Source: a virus
Length of the DNA: 23,681 nt
Virus record (IMG/VR): IMGVR_UViG_3300019756_000016
Span: 1 to 23,681 of that record
Direction: 5' to 3' (one strand)
Within the stretch, counting starts at the first letter, position 1, and every line of letters begins with the position of its first letter. Made by a program: the position numbers and the translations under genes. The notes beneath the pieces were generated by a model, which was not told where the DNA came from, did not search any database, and worked only from the letters and a program-made list of their open reading frames with translations. Positions 1 to 7,533 of the stretch are shown one piece after another.

Positions 1-36
1 GAAAAGTAAAAAAGCTGCTATTGTTATTATTCTCAT
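1..36 (-). CDS. N-terminus of a further signal-peptide protein (cut by window edge)
   Basis: An ATG lies at 36-34 on the minus strand, four bases after the stop codon of the preceding 980-residue gene, and the frame stays open to the window edge. The twelve visible residues read MRIITIAAFLLF, a short basic start followed by a hydrophobic run, as in the signal peptides of the three upstream fibre-like genes. Nothing of the mature protein is visible, so no function can be given. Close spacing and the matching N-terminus suggest it belongs to the same secreted-protein block. The call rests on only 36 bases. Confidence 0.5.
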   Translation of the reverse strand, partial: MRIITIAAFLLF

Positions 37-40
37 ATTA

Positions 41-2983
41 TTATTGTTGTACAATTACGATAAATTGACCATCACAAGCCTCGTAGCATAAAGCACCAGC
101 TGGCACAGCTCCGGAACATGGAGGACAAACAAAATTTACTTGAAATTGATTATCAGTAGGCTCAGTAACAACTAGGTTAGTAGGATTTAAAGAAGTAACC
201 ATTACATCATCTTGTAAATCTGATAAATCTACCGTTACATCAGTAGGACAATCATCTATACCTATTGTTAATTGATTACTACCAGCACTAAACGAAGCAT
301 TCAAACATTGATCATCTGTATCAGTATCTAATGAGCTTAAATCTATAGTTATGTCAGTAGGGCAATCATCTATACCTAGTTCTAGGTTAGAACCATTTAA
401 GCTACCATTCAAGCATTGATCATCTGTATCAGTCATCCCACAAGTAACTGAAGTAAGTACAGTACTCATATCAGCTAACACTATCTCTATAAACCCACCA
501 TTACAGTTTAAATCCGATATAACCCCATCGGCTCCACCGCCACCTCCAAGTCCACAAGCATTCAAGTCCTCAACTTCTGTACTACCATCAGGCCATGTAA
601 AAGTAACTACCCCAGCAGCACAAGTAATATCTATATCACCCCAAGCAATGTAATCATCTACATCTACCCAGTCAGCTACACCACCACTTACACCTATAAC
701 CTGACCTTCTGCTCCAGGCACCATTTCTATATTCAATGTATTTCCTGGACCAGTAACTAACCCTAATACTGTCTCAGATTCAGTTTCAAACGAAAGTGTC
801 TCTCCGTTAGTCATTGTTTGAGTAAGTCCAGACTGAGAACCAGCGTTAAATGCTGCAAAATCCCAGCTATAAGCGTCAGCTACACAACTTAAATCTACTG
901 TAATATCCGGTGCAGTCAATAAATCAAACACGACAGTACTAGGATCAGTACAAGTAACTCCTTGTAAGTAGCCATCATTACCTACCGCAGCTCCACATGG
1001 AACAGTAGTGGTTATAGTCGATCCATCTGCTAACTCAATCTCTAATACATCAGATACACAATCTATGTCTGCTATAACACCGTCAGCTTCCTCACATGGT
1101 ACAGTAGTAATAACTACCGAAGCATCATTCATAGTGAACTCTATAACATCATTCACACAAGCCATTGATACTACATGAAGCTCAGTAGAAACATCACATG
1201 GCACAGTAGTTAGTATTGTAGCTGGCTGTGTAGTAGTAATCTCTATAAATCCATCCACACAATTCAAATCATCAATAACTAAGTCTACTCCATTTGTACA
1301 AGCTACATCTGTTTCTATAATAGCACCATTGGTAAGGATAATATCAATCTCTGAATCATTACACTCTAAATCTGCTATATAAGTACCAGGATCAGTATTA
1401 ACCACACAACTCATATCTATAATCTCAATTCCATTTGGATCGTCCTCTAATTCTAAGGTTAGAATACCTGATGTACAGTTCCAGTTTGCATTTAGCGTCT
1501 GATCATCTGTATCTATAAATTCATCTCCACATGGGATTGAAGTAGTTACAGTACTCGCATCTGATAATAAAAGCTGTACAAGCCCATCAGAGCAAGATCC
1601 GTTAACAACATAAACGTCAGGACCCATATCGCCACCAAAACAAGTACTTAAGTCTACCGTCTGTACTCCACCACCATCTTCTAATTCTATAGAAAGTTCT
1701 CCAGTTACACAATCAAGATTAAAAGTTTGTATTTGTTGATTATCAGAACTTTCACCGCCTATTAAATCACTTAAATCTAACTGCAATGGTGGCTCTCCAT
1801 CATCTTCTAATGAAATAAACATAACCGATCCAACAAGAGTAAGTTGATCAATAGTCTGATCATCAGTTCCTACTCCACCGCAAGCGTTTAAATCTATTGT
1901 TGCTGACTCACTACCTACCGTAGCTGTAAATAATCCATTTTCATCACACTCTAATGTCACCTCAGAATCTCCAGCTGCTATACAACTCAAGTCTACTGAG
2001 TAGTCCTGACCCTCCACCATGTCGATTGTAAGCTCGTTTGTCACACAATCAAAGGTTAGGTCATTTATTACATCAATGTCCAGGTTATCTAATGTCACGC
2101 AGACTGGTGGTACATTATCCTGACTTAATGAGATACATAATTCATCCCCTGAGAAATTAAAGAAGTCTATGAATTGTGGATCAGGTAGTGTCTGAGATAA
2201 ATCAACACATTGAGTAGGCTGACCGTCATCTTCTATTGATAAACATAATTGACTACCAGTAATCTGAAAGATCTCAATTTGCTGGTCATCCGTATCAGGC
2301 TCACCATCAGCTCCAGCACAATCTCCAAATGGAATAGTTAAGTTAGGTCCATCCGAAAATATCAACACTAACTCACAATCATTATTGATCGATCCTCCAG
2401 TAACATAATTATCTTCAAATTCATCTGTTAAATCTACTGAATGGATCGTACCATTATTCATTGTTAATAATAGATCAGTACCAAATAAGTCTAAGTCTAC
2501 AGCAAAGACATCACTTGGATCACTTGGAGGCTTATTAATACATAATAAATCATTAATTAAATCTGAGTAAGGATCAACAAAGTTTATTCTTCTACCATCT
2601 GAGATCGCCACACCTAAAGCCTGATCACTTCCATATTCTTGCATTAATGATATATTACATAAGCCTACTGCACTTCTCCCAGATGTCTCAATCACACCAT
2701 TGGCACTAAACTCTTTTATGTAAGTACAAGTTGAGGCTATAATAGCATCATACGATGTTGATGTTATCAGCTGATTACCTACATCAAGGAAATTTACATC
2801 TTCCCCATTTCTAATTAATATTTGCGCCCTACCATCTGTAGTCTCAAATATGTAAGTGATCTCACATAATGGCACGAGGTATGATTGTCCATCTTCAGCC
2901 AATATGTTTACACTACCAATCTGTGCGTTTAAGCCAAATCCTATAAAGGATAGGATTAGAACTAATAATTTATGTGTTTTCAT
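41..2983 (-). CDS. Secreted, Cys-rich, acidic repeat protein (fibre/adhesin-like), 980 aa
   Basis: The protein starts with a signal peptide (residues 1 to about 20: MK, hydrophobic run, ending LNAQ). An N-terminal domain (about 21-150) resembles that of the 530-residue protein two genes upstream. From about residue 225 it is built of degenerate 35-45 residue repeats of two kinds: 'DDQ...L.ISLEDDG...VDLS', and a Cys-framed 'DxxC...IEI.LxDGS...TTVPC'. There are roughly 40 cysteines, which suits an oxidising, extracytoplasmic location. Residues 152-980 contain no Lys or Arg and are very Asp/Glu-rich. A Gly-rich linker (GLGGGGGA) lies in the last quarter. DDQ-type repeats are known from flavobacterial surface proteins and phage tail proteins. 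The start overlaps the astacin gene by 14 bases. The role is inferred: a long fibre or surface adhesin. It could instead be an exported protein not found in the virion. Confidence 0.75.
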   Translation of the reverse strand: MKTHKLLVLILSFIGFGLNAQIGSVNILAEDGQSYLVPLCEITYIFETTDGRAQILIRNGEDVNFLDVGNQLITSTSYDAIIASTCTYIKEFSANGVIETSGRSAVGLCNISLMQEYGSDQALGVAISDGRRINFVDPYSDLINDLLCINKPPSDPSDVFAVDLDLFGTDLLLTMNNGTIHSVDLTDEFEDNYVTGGSINNDCELVLIFSDGPNLTIPFGDCAGADGEPDTDDQQIEIFQITGSQLCLSIEDDGQPTQCVDLSQTLPDPQFIDFFNFSGDELCISLSQDNVPPVCVTLDNLDIDVINDLTFDCVTNELTIDMVEGQDYSVDLSCIAAGDSEVTLECDENGLFTATVGSESATIDLNACGGVGTDDQTIDQLTLVGSVMFISLEDDGEPPLQLDLSDLIGGESSDNQQIQTFNLDCVTGELSIELEDGGGVQTVDLSTCFGGDMGPDVYVVNGSCSDGLVQLLLSDASTVTTSIPCGDEFIDTDDQTLNANWNCTSGILTLELEDDPNGIEIIDMSCVVNTDPGTYIADLECNDSEIDIILTNGAIIETDVACTNGVDLVIDDLNCVDGFIEITTTQPATILTTVPCDVSTELHVVSMACVNDVIEFTMNDASVVITTVPCEEADGVIADIDCVSDVLEIELADGSTITTTVPCGAAVGNDGYLQGVTCTDPSTVVFDLLTAPDITVDLSCVADAYSWDFAAFNAGSQSGLTQTMTNGETLSFETESETVLGLVTGPGNTLNIEMVPGAEGQVIGVSGGVADWVDVDDYIAWGDIDITCAAGVVTFTWPDGSTEVEDLNACGLGGGGGADGVISDLNCNGGFIEIVLADMSTVLTSVTCGMTDTDDQCLNGSLNGSNLELGIDDCPTDITIDLSSLDTDTDDQCLNASFSAGSNQLTIGIDDCPTDVTVDLSDLQDDVMVTSLNPTNLVVTEPTDNQFQVNFVCPPCSGAVPAGALCYEACDGQFIVIVQQ
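209..424 (-). repeat. Two-copy tandem repeat (36 codons each) near the 3' end of the 980-aa gene
   Basis: Two neighbouring units, 424-317 and 316-209, each run from DDQCLN through GIDDCPTD to VDLS/IDLS. They are alike at DNA level: 'atcatctatacct' and 'cattgatcatctgtatcagt' or near copies occur in both. The other repeats of the gene match only at protein level, so this is the most recent duplication in the array. Confidence 0.7.
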
Positions 2984-3671
2984 TTAACTTTTTTATTATG
3001 TTGTTAATTGTATATGCCTTTAAATCTTTTAATTTCTGATCAGGAAACATCTCTCTTAGTCTATTAATGTCTCCTATTGATAATACCTTATTTTGATAAC
3101 CACAGTTCTCACCGTCTACCGTCCACTCACATGGAATATAATACTTCATTATAGAATCTACATCCATAGGTGTTTCATCGTAATGATGTTCCTGGTAATG
3201 AAATAAGTTATTATCTACTTCAGACTTACCCCACCCTATTTCTTTAAATGCTGCATAAACTTTAGGCTTATCAAAGTTGATACCTCGTATATGCTCGTGA
3301 GAGAAGTTTAAAGCATGAAGCCATTCATGAACTACATTAGATTGCTCTTCCTGATCGTACCATCCTATATTCATAGTAGGTAGCCAAGAACTAACAGCTA
3401 GACAATCAGTTCCTACGTAGCTCCATGATCCATCTGCTACATTAAAACTTATTCTGATTAATCCTGGATTATCACCCATTTCTTCAACTATTCGCAACCC
3501 TGGCACTTCATCCAAGATTCTCTGTATCCCTTTTCTGACGTAATCTCTCTGAAACATAGAACCACCTATAAAACTATAGGTGAACAATGTATCGAAAGGC
3601 CAGTACTTTCCTTTAGGGTTTATCGCTCTAGCTACATCTTTGTAAATCTGCCTTGTATAATGTATTCTCAT
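2970..3671 (-). CDS. Astacin-like zinc metallopeptidase (family M12A), 233 aa
   Basis: Residues 115-127 read HEWLHALNFSHEH. This is the astacin zinc signature HExxHxxGxxHE with Asn in place of the usual Gly; His115, His119 and His125 are the expected zinc ligands and Glu116 the catalytic base. The Met-turn follows at 173-177 (SIMKY, astacin SxMHY), with Tyr177 at the position of the astacin switch tyrosine. The preceding strand (GSWSYVG...PTMNIGW, about 81-104) also fits the family. The chain ends soon after the catalytic domain, with no added domains. No signal peptide is visible, unlike the genes on both sides. It starts two bases after the upstream fibre gene and overlaps the next by 14 bases, so it is clearly part of the same operon. 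Likely roles are maturation of the neighbouring fibres or digestion of host surface protein; the substrate is unknown. The family call is firm. Confidence 0.88.
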   Translation of the reverse strand: MRIHYTRQIYKDVARAINPKGKYWPFDTLFTYSFIGGSMFQRDYVRKGIQRILDEVPGLRIVEEMGDNPGLIRISFNVADGSWSYVGTDCLAVSSWLPTMNIGWYDQEEQSNVVHEWLHALNFSHEHIRGINFDKPKVYAAFKEIGWGKSEVDNNLFHYQEHHYDETPMDVDSIMKYYIPCEWTVDGENCGYQNKVLSIGDINRLREMFPDQKLKDLKAYTINNIIKKLNENT

Positions 3672-3673
3672 GC

Positions 3674-4891
3674 TTATGGATATTCTAGTATTACTGTTAA
3701 TGATCCGTAAAAATAAACCGTACCTGACAACACCCCACCAGCCTGAACAAAAGGTATTAACATTGTATCCCTATCAGTCGTATAATTAATATTTGTACTT
3801 GATACTACAAATGGCTGGTCATTATCGGTAGTTAAAGCACCAGTAAATGTCGTATTGACATTTAATACTTCTTCATTCCAGTTCTTGTCTACATTTGTAA
3901 AATCTCTTTCTGCCCTCAAGTATAGCCTTACCCCAGTTATAGCCGTACTACTTCTCCTTCCTCCAAAATAAGCAGCCTTAACAGTAGTACCACTAGGTAA
4001 AAATAAACCAGCTGGTGCAATACCAGAACTAAATTGTGGGGTAGCACCATTTCCTTTACCTTGTGACTTACTCGTTTCTTGTCCACTATACCATTGATGA
4101 AATGAATACCAATTATTGGTATTATTACCATACCATCTACCTCCTATGTACCATATTTGCTGACTAGACCCACCACTAGGCGCAGCTGGAACAAAATTAG
4201 AGCCATCGTACTCTAATACATCACCAGTAGTAGGCGTAACCGTAGTAACATCTACATCAGAATGAGTATCTATTGATCCGTCAGCAGTAGCAGTTAGTCT
4301 AACCTCTCCACTTGAGTCATCATAAATGGCTGTAATGCTAGTATGATTAACATGATTGAATTGCGAACCAGTTATATCCTCTATTTCTTCGTCACTCCTT
4401 TGGGTGTCTGTGTCTGTATCAGTCTGCCAATCTGAATTACCCAACTCGGTATCTATAGCAGAAACTATCTCTGATCCGGACTGATCAGCAGTAGCATTAT
4501 TCTCTACTCCATCTAACTTACTCTTATCACCATCTACAAACGGCCCTTCTACAAGAAGAGCTTGCTTATTATCTAATGCAGTTTGAGTAGCTGTACTAAT
4601 AGGTTTATCTAAATCACTCGTATTATCGACATTACCTAAGCCTACATCACTTTTAGTAGTTCCATGTGGGTTAGTGCCATCATCTAATGTTAGTTCACTA
4701 TGATTAGTAGCTCCACCACCTTGACTATTTATGTAATCTGTTAAAGCCTGAAGGCTGAATAAAAAATCTCCAGCAGCCGGATTATGGACCCTGATCAATT
4801 CAACACCAGTAAATCCACTTCTAATGACTCGATCTTGCGAAAACAATCCGCTTGATATAAATAATAGTGATATGACTACAAGGTGTCTCAT
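3674..4891 (-). CDS. Tail-fibre-like protein with signal peptide, 405 aa
   Basis: It begins with a 19-residue signal peptide (MRHLVV, hydrophobic run, ending LFSQ). The middle (about residues 60-170) carries motifs typical of long tail fibres: 'DVGLGNVDNTSDLDKPIS', 'ALDNKQALL' and 'DGDKSKLDGVENNATADQ'. Then comes 'TPTTGDVLEYDGSNFVP' and a Ser/Gly hinge near 240, followed by an aromatic, beta-rich C-terminal domain that could be the receptor-binding tip. The start overlaps the upstream stop in TAATG, which implies translational coupling. A fibre shaft motif behind a secretion signal is odd, because tail fibres normally assemble in the cytoplasm. The fibre likeness is strong; whether the protein is exported, and whether it sits on the virion, is not settled by sequence. 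Confidence 0.8.
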   Translation of the reverse strand: MRHLVVISLLFISSGLFSQDRVIRSGFTGVELIRVHNPAAGDFLFSLQALTDYINSQGGGATNHSELTLDDGTNPHGTTKSDVGLGNVDNTSDLDKPISTATQTALDNKQALLVEGPFVDGDKSKLDGVENNATADQSGSEIVSAIDTELGNSDWQTDTDTDTQRSDEEIEDITGSQFNHVNHTSITAIYDDSSGEVRLTATADGSIDTHSDVDVTTVTPTTGDVLEYDGSNFVPAAPSGGSSQQIWYIGGRWYGNNTNNWYSFHQWYSGQETSKSQGKGNGATPQFSSGIAPAGLFLPSGTTVKAAYFGGRRSSTAITGVRLYLRAERDFTNVDKNWNEEVLNVNTTFTGALTTDNDQPFVVSSTNINYTTDRDTMLIPFVQAGGVLSGTVYFYGSLTVILEYP

Positions 4892-6483
4892 TATTTAATT
4901 AGCTTGCCACTAATCCAAAAGTTTGCGCCTGGGCTAACTGACAATAAGTGGGTATTTGATGGCATAAGCCTTCCTCTTCTCTCAATAATACCTCTCATTA
5001 ATACGTCAGGTGTACCACGTATTGTACCAGCTTCATCAAAAAATGATAGTAATATTCCAGTTGAATTACCGCCTTGACTCCTTATATCGTGCCACCTAGT
5101 CGTTCCTAATGCTTGGTGATTAAAACCATAACTTACACCTTGGCCATATAGTTGAGGTCCATCTACATCTAAATAATTCGACACCCATGCAAGAGTAAAT
5201 TCAGCATCATTATCTAAACCTGAATAATTAGTGAAAACCCAAGAAGATCCATTGTATTCATATTGAAATGACCATCCATGATCGTAAAATATAGATACAA
5301 CAGTACTGTCAACTCCAGCTGAAACACCAGCACTAATCCCTAGCTGGCGATAAGTTTCATCAGGTGTAATTTGAATATGCGCAACTTTTGATGCATCAAT
5401 ACCTGAGTGATGTAGTGTGAATCCATTTCCACTTGGACTTGATGTAATACTATCAATATTTATTGGCGAATGACTTGCATCGTCTAGTAAGTACCACTCA
5501 CCAATAGTACCAGTTACAACACCATCAAAATCTAATCTAGGGATACAAGATAGCTCCACCTGATGGGAAGTGTCTTGTACATACGTATATTGTTCTTGAG
5601 TCCATACACAATCTCCTTTAGTTATGGTGTATAGATACTTCCCAGTTTCAAAATTGCTATTAAAAGGTAAACTAATTTCATAGGGATCAGTTAAAGAGAT
5701 TCCAGTAAAATCAATAAGTCCAAGATTAGGACGCTGAATTGTCATTAAACCATCCTCAGCTCCATGGACACTAATTTCAAAATTATCTCCTTGTTGCATA
5801 AAAGTTGTCTGCGAAATTTCAGGGTTAAAATCAGAGCAAGTATCTATAACAGTAGAGAGGTCTACCGAAAAATCGGTGCCATCTTCTGTCACAGTAAGAG
5901 TATAGTTCACAGAATCCAATACAAAGGCACTTATAGAAGGTCCATTACCTAAATCGATTGGCACACACACCGGATCTTCGCCATCATCATCCAATGATAT
6001 ACAGAGTAAACCATTAATATAGCTCATATTATCAATTCCCTGATCGTCCGTATCCTGAGAAGGTGCTAAACAGCTAGTAAGGGATGCTATAATATCACTC
6101 ATTTCATCTGATACATTATACTCAGTAGTTTGGTTGCCGTCATAGGACCTAATATCTACTGTACCTCCATAACCAGCCGTCACTTCATGGACTACAGATA
6201 TAGGTAGCAATGCAGTCGTACCACTTACAAGATTAACTTCTAATAGACATTCGCAATCATCAGCAGTCTTTATATCTTCATAAGCTTCGTCTATGATCGT
6301 ACTGAAATTTACATTCCTAGCCCTAAGAAGGGTTTCGTCACCTACTGGTGTTAGCCTTACAATCTGATCATAAGGAATTACCATTTCAACTCTATCTACG
6401 GTGTACTTAAAATGAGAACAGTCCTGAGCAAAACTTAGCCCATAGACCGCCATAAATACGATTATTGATATAATTCTATTCAT
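4891..6483 (-). CDS. Secreted fibre/adhesin-like protein, 530 aa
   Basis: I place the start at the ATG at 6483, giving MNRIISIIVFMAVYGLSFAQ, a good signal peptide, with an 8-base overlap on the upstream gene. Two earlier in-frame ATGs (6510 and 6507, after GAAAGAGG) would add nine residues and remain possible. The N-terminal domain (about 25-150) resembles that of the 980-residue protein; it is followed by one 'DTDDQ...LLCISLDDDGEDPVCVPIDL' repeat near 145-180. The C-terminal half is beta-rich, rich in Gly, Ser and aromatics, and shows no enzyme motif. Lys and Arg are present throughout, unlike in the 980-residue protein. Its stop overlaps the next gene in TAATG. Probable role: an exported fibre or adhesin; no specific family recognised. 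Confidence 0.7.
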   Translation of the reverse strand: MNRIISIIVFMAVYGLSFAQDCSHFKYTVDRVEMVIPYDQIVRLTPVGDETLLRARNVNFSTIIDEAYEDIKTADDCECLLEVNLVSGTTALLPISVVHEVTAGYGGTVDIRSYDGNQTTEYNVSDEMSDIIASLTSCLAPSQDTDDQGIDNMSYINGLLCISLDDDGEDPVCVPIDLGNGPSISAFVLDSVNYTLTVTEDGTDFSVDLSTVIDTCSDFNPEISQTTFMQQGDNFEISVHGAEDGLMTIQRPNLGLIDFTGISLTDPYEISLPFNSNFETGKYLYTITKGDCVWTQEQYTYVQDTSHQVELSCIPRLDFDGVVTGTIGEWYLLDDASHSPINIDSITSSPSGNGFTLHHSGIDASKVAHIQITPDETYRQLGISAGVSAGVDSTVVSIFYDHGWSFQYEYNGSSWVFTNYSGLDNDAEFTLAWVSNYLDVDGPQLYGQGVSYGFNHQALGTTRWHDIRSQGGNSTGILLSFFDEAGTIRGTPDVLMRGIIERRGRLMPSNTHLLSVSPGANFWISGKLIK

Positions 6484-6709
6484 CACCCTTATTTTCTTTA
6501 GTTTCATCATCCTCTTTCTTAGTTAATGTAGGCTCTATTTTGTATTTCCATAACCATCCACCAAAGCCAGCAAACAAAGCACCTACCATGGCAAGTATAG
6601 CTGCCCTGGAAGCCTCCATAAAGATTGAGGACCCAAAAAAAGCAAAGGCATAACCATATAGCATATTTTCAATGTCCATTAATTCTTGTTTTAATAATTG
6701 ATAATTCAT
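6476..6709 (-). CDS. Holin-like small membrane protein, 77 aa
   Basis: Two hydrophobic segments are visible, residues 17-31 (LYGYAFAFFGSSIF) and 36-54 (AAILAMVGALFAGFGGWLW), followed by a strongly charged C-terminal tail (KKEDDETKENKGDE). Size, two membrane spans and charged tail fit a class II-like holin, which would make pores in the inner membrane to time lysis. No endolysin is seen in the window, so context support is weak. It might instead be a minor membrane protein of another kind. It ends in TAG, which lies inside the first codons of the next gene. Confidence 0.5.
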   Translation of the reverse strand: MNYQLLKQELMDIENMLYGYAFAFFGSSIFMEASRAAILAMVGALFAGFGGWLWKYKIEPTLTKKEDDETKENKGDE

Positions 6710-6747
6710 AATATCGTGTTTACTAGCTATGCTTTATTTTATTTTAT

Positions 6748-7002
6748 TTATTCTTCGTTTATAACTTCTCCATTCCTCGTTTCTTGGAATGGGCTTGTTA
6801 AACTTGCATTAAATCCTTTCGCTTCAATAACCTCTTCAACTCTAAAATACTTTGTATTACCTGTGCTTAGGTTTTCAACTTTTATTATTGGCGATGCAGT
6901 TACTAAGTGATCAAGAGTTAAATTCCTTAATGCAGCTTTTATACTTGCTTTGTTGTTTAGCGTTATATCGTGCGCTCCACTTGTAATTCTATAATTTGCC
7001 AT
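6748..7002 (-). CDS. Hypothetical small protein, 84 aa
   Basis: No family recognised. The protein is soluble-looking, with no signal peptide, membrane span or cysteine. It has a mixed N-terminal half (ITSGAHDITLNNKASIKAALRNL) and an acidic end (NGEVINEE). It lies between the small fibre paralogue and the holin-like gene, with 15- and 38-base gaps and an A/T-rich leader (TATAAATT) before the ATG. Position suggests a late gene, perhaps a minor virion or fibre-assembly protein, but nothing in the sequence confirms that. Confidence 0.55.
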   Translation of the reverse strand: MANYRITSGAHDITLNNKASIKAALRNLTLDHLVTASPIIKVENLSTGNTKYFRVEEVIEAKGFNASLTSPFQETRNGEVINEE

Positions 7003-7017
7003 AATTTATACTTGTTT

Positions 7018-7521
7018 TTATTCTTCAAATAATATTGACCACCAAGACCCATTCCAATTAGTACTTAATGTATTATTTACCCTTAACTCTAATGATGCTC
7101 CATCAGGAATAGATGTGTTTAAATCAAAAGTAAACACCGAAGCAACAGCATCACTATATAATACGGTAACAGTTTCCTGTAAGACACTATTCACCCATAC
7201 TTCAAGTTCTAAAGACCCTGATGAACCAGCGCTTCCACCATACCTTAAAATTACCTTTTTTATGGTACACGCTAAAGGCGAATAATATATTGTTGTGAAA
7301 TGACCATAATTTAATGGGGAGGAATAAAGCCCATAATTTAAAAAGTAATCGTTAGCATTAGAGGCAAAGAAACCTCCATTTACACAGAAACTTGATCCCC
7401 CTGATCCCCCTCCTGCTAAATCAGCAATAAATTGCGTAGTAGTTAGTTGGTTACCTCCTGCCTCATTAATTAGCTGAATATTTTCAGTCCCATCTAGTGT
7501 TGACTTTGTAGGGTGTGCCAT
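7018..7521 (-). CDS. Small fibre / receptor-binding candidate, paralogue A, 167 aa
   Basis: The first 39 residues (MAHPTK, LDGTENIQLINE, GGNQLTTTQ, DLAGGGS) nearly match those of the next gene upstream. This kind of 'xIxLxxxxGNxxTTxxxIxDLA' start is common in phage tail and baseplate proteins and probably anchors the protein to the tail. A Gly-rich hinge follows, then a 125-residue beta-rich head that has diverged from its paralogue but keeps landmarks (VNGGFF, KKVILRYGG, final WWSILFEE). Likely role: host recognition. No catalytic motif is seen. Confidence 0.6.
   Translation of the reverse strand: MAHPTKSTLDGTENIQLINEAGGNQLTTTQFIADLAGGGSGGSSFCVNGGFFASNANDYFLNYGLYSSPLNYGHFTTIYYSPLACTIKKVILRYGGSAGSSGSLELEVWVNSVLQETVTVLYSDAVASVFTFDLNTSIPDGASLELRVNNTLSTNWNGSWWSILFEE
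7405..7521 (-). repeat. 5'-end duplication, copy A
   Basis: The first 39 codons of this gene match those of the neighbour at 7969-8085 at DNA level (shared 'agttagttggttacc', 'atattttcagt' and 'gtagggtgtgccat' on the plus strand). The remaining gene bodies match only weakly as protein. Confidence 0.8.
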
Positions 7522-7533
7522 AATTTTTATGTT

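Noticed and set aside
3674-3740. Upstream extension of the astacin gene to include a signal peptide
   Set aside because: The in-frame codons before 3671 are inside the fibre gene, contain charged residues and lack a convincing start, so the 3671 ATG stands.
4883-5077. Plus-strand open frames (also 5764, 6698, 8184, 12169, 20384, 22223)
   Set aside because: All lie opposite well-supported minus-strand genes, have no recognisable protein features and no leader; they are shadows.
6476-6478. Possible TAG-to-Gln recoding (code 15), as in some crAss-like phages
   Set aside because: TAG ends the holin-like gene (6476) and the 382-residue gene (12665), the latter followed two codons later by TAA. 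No long gene is interrupted by TAG, so the standard code explains everything here.
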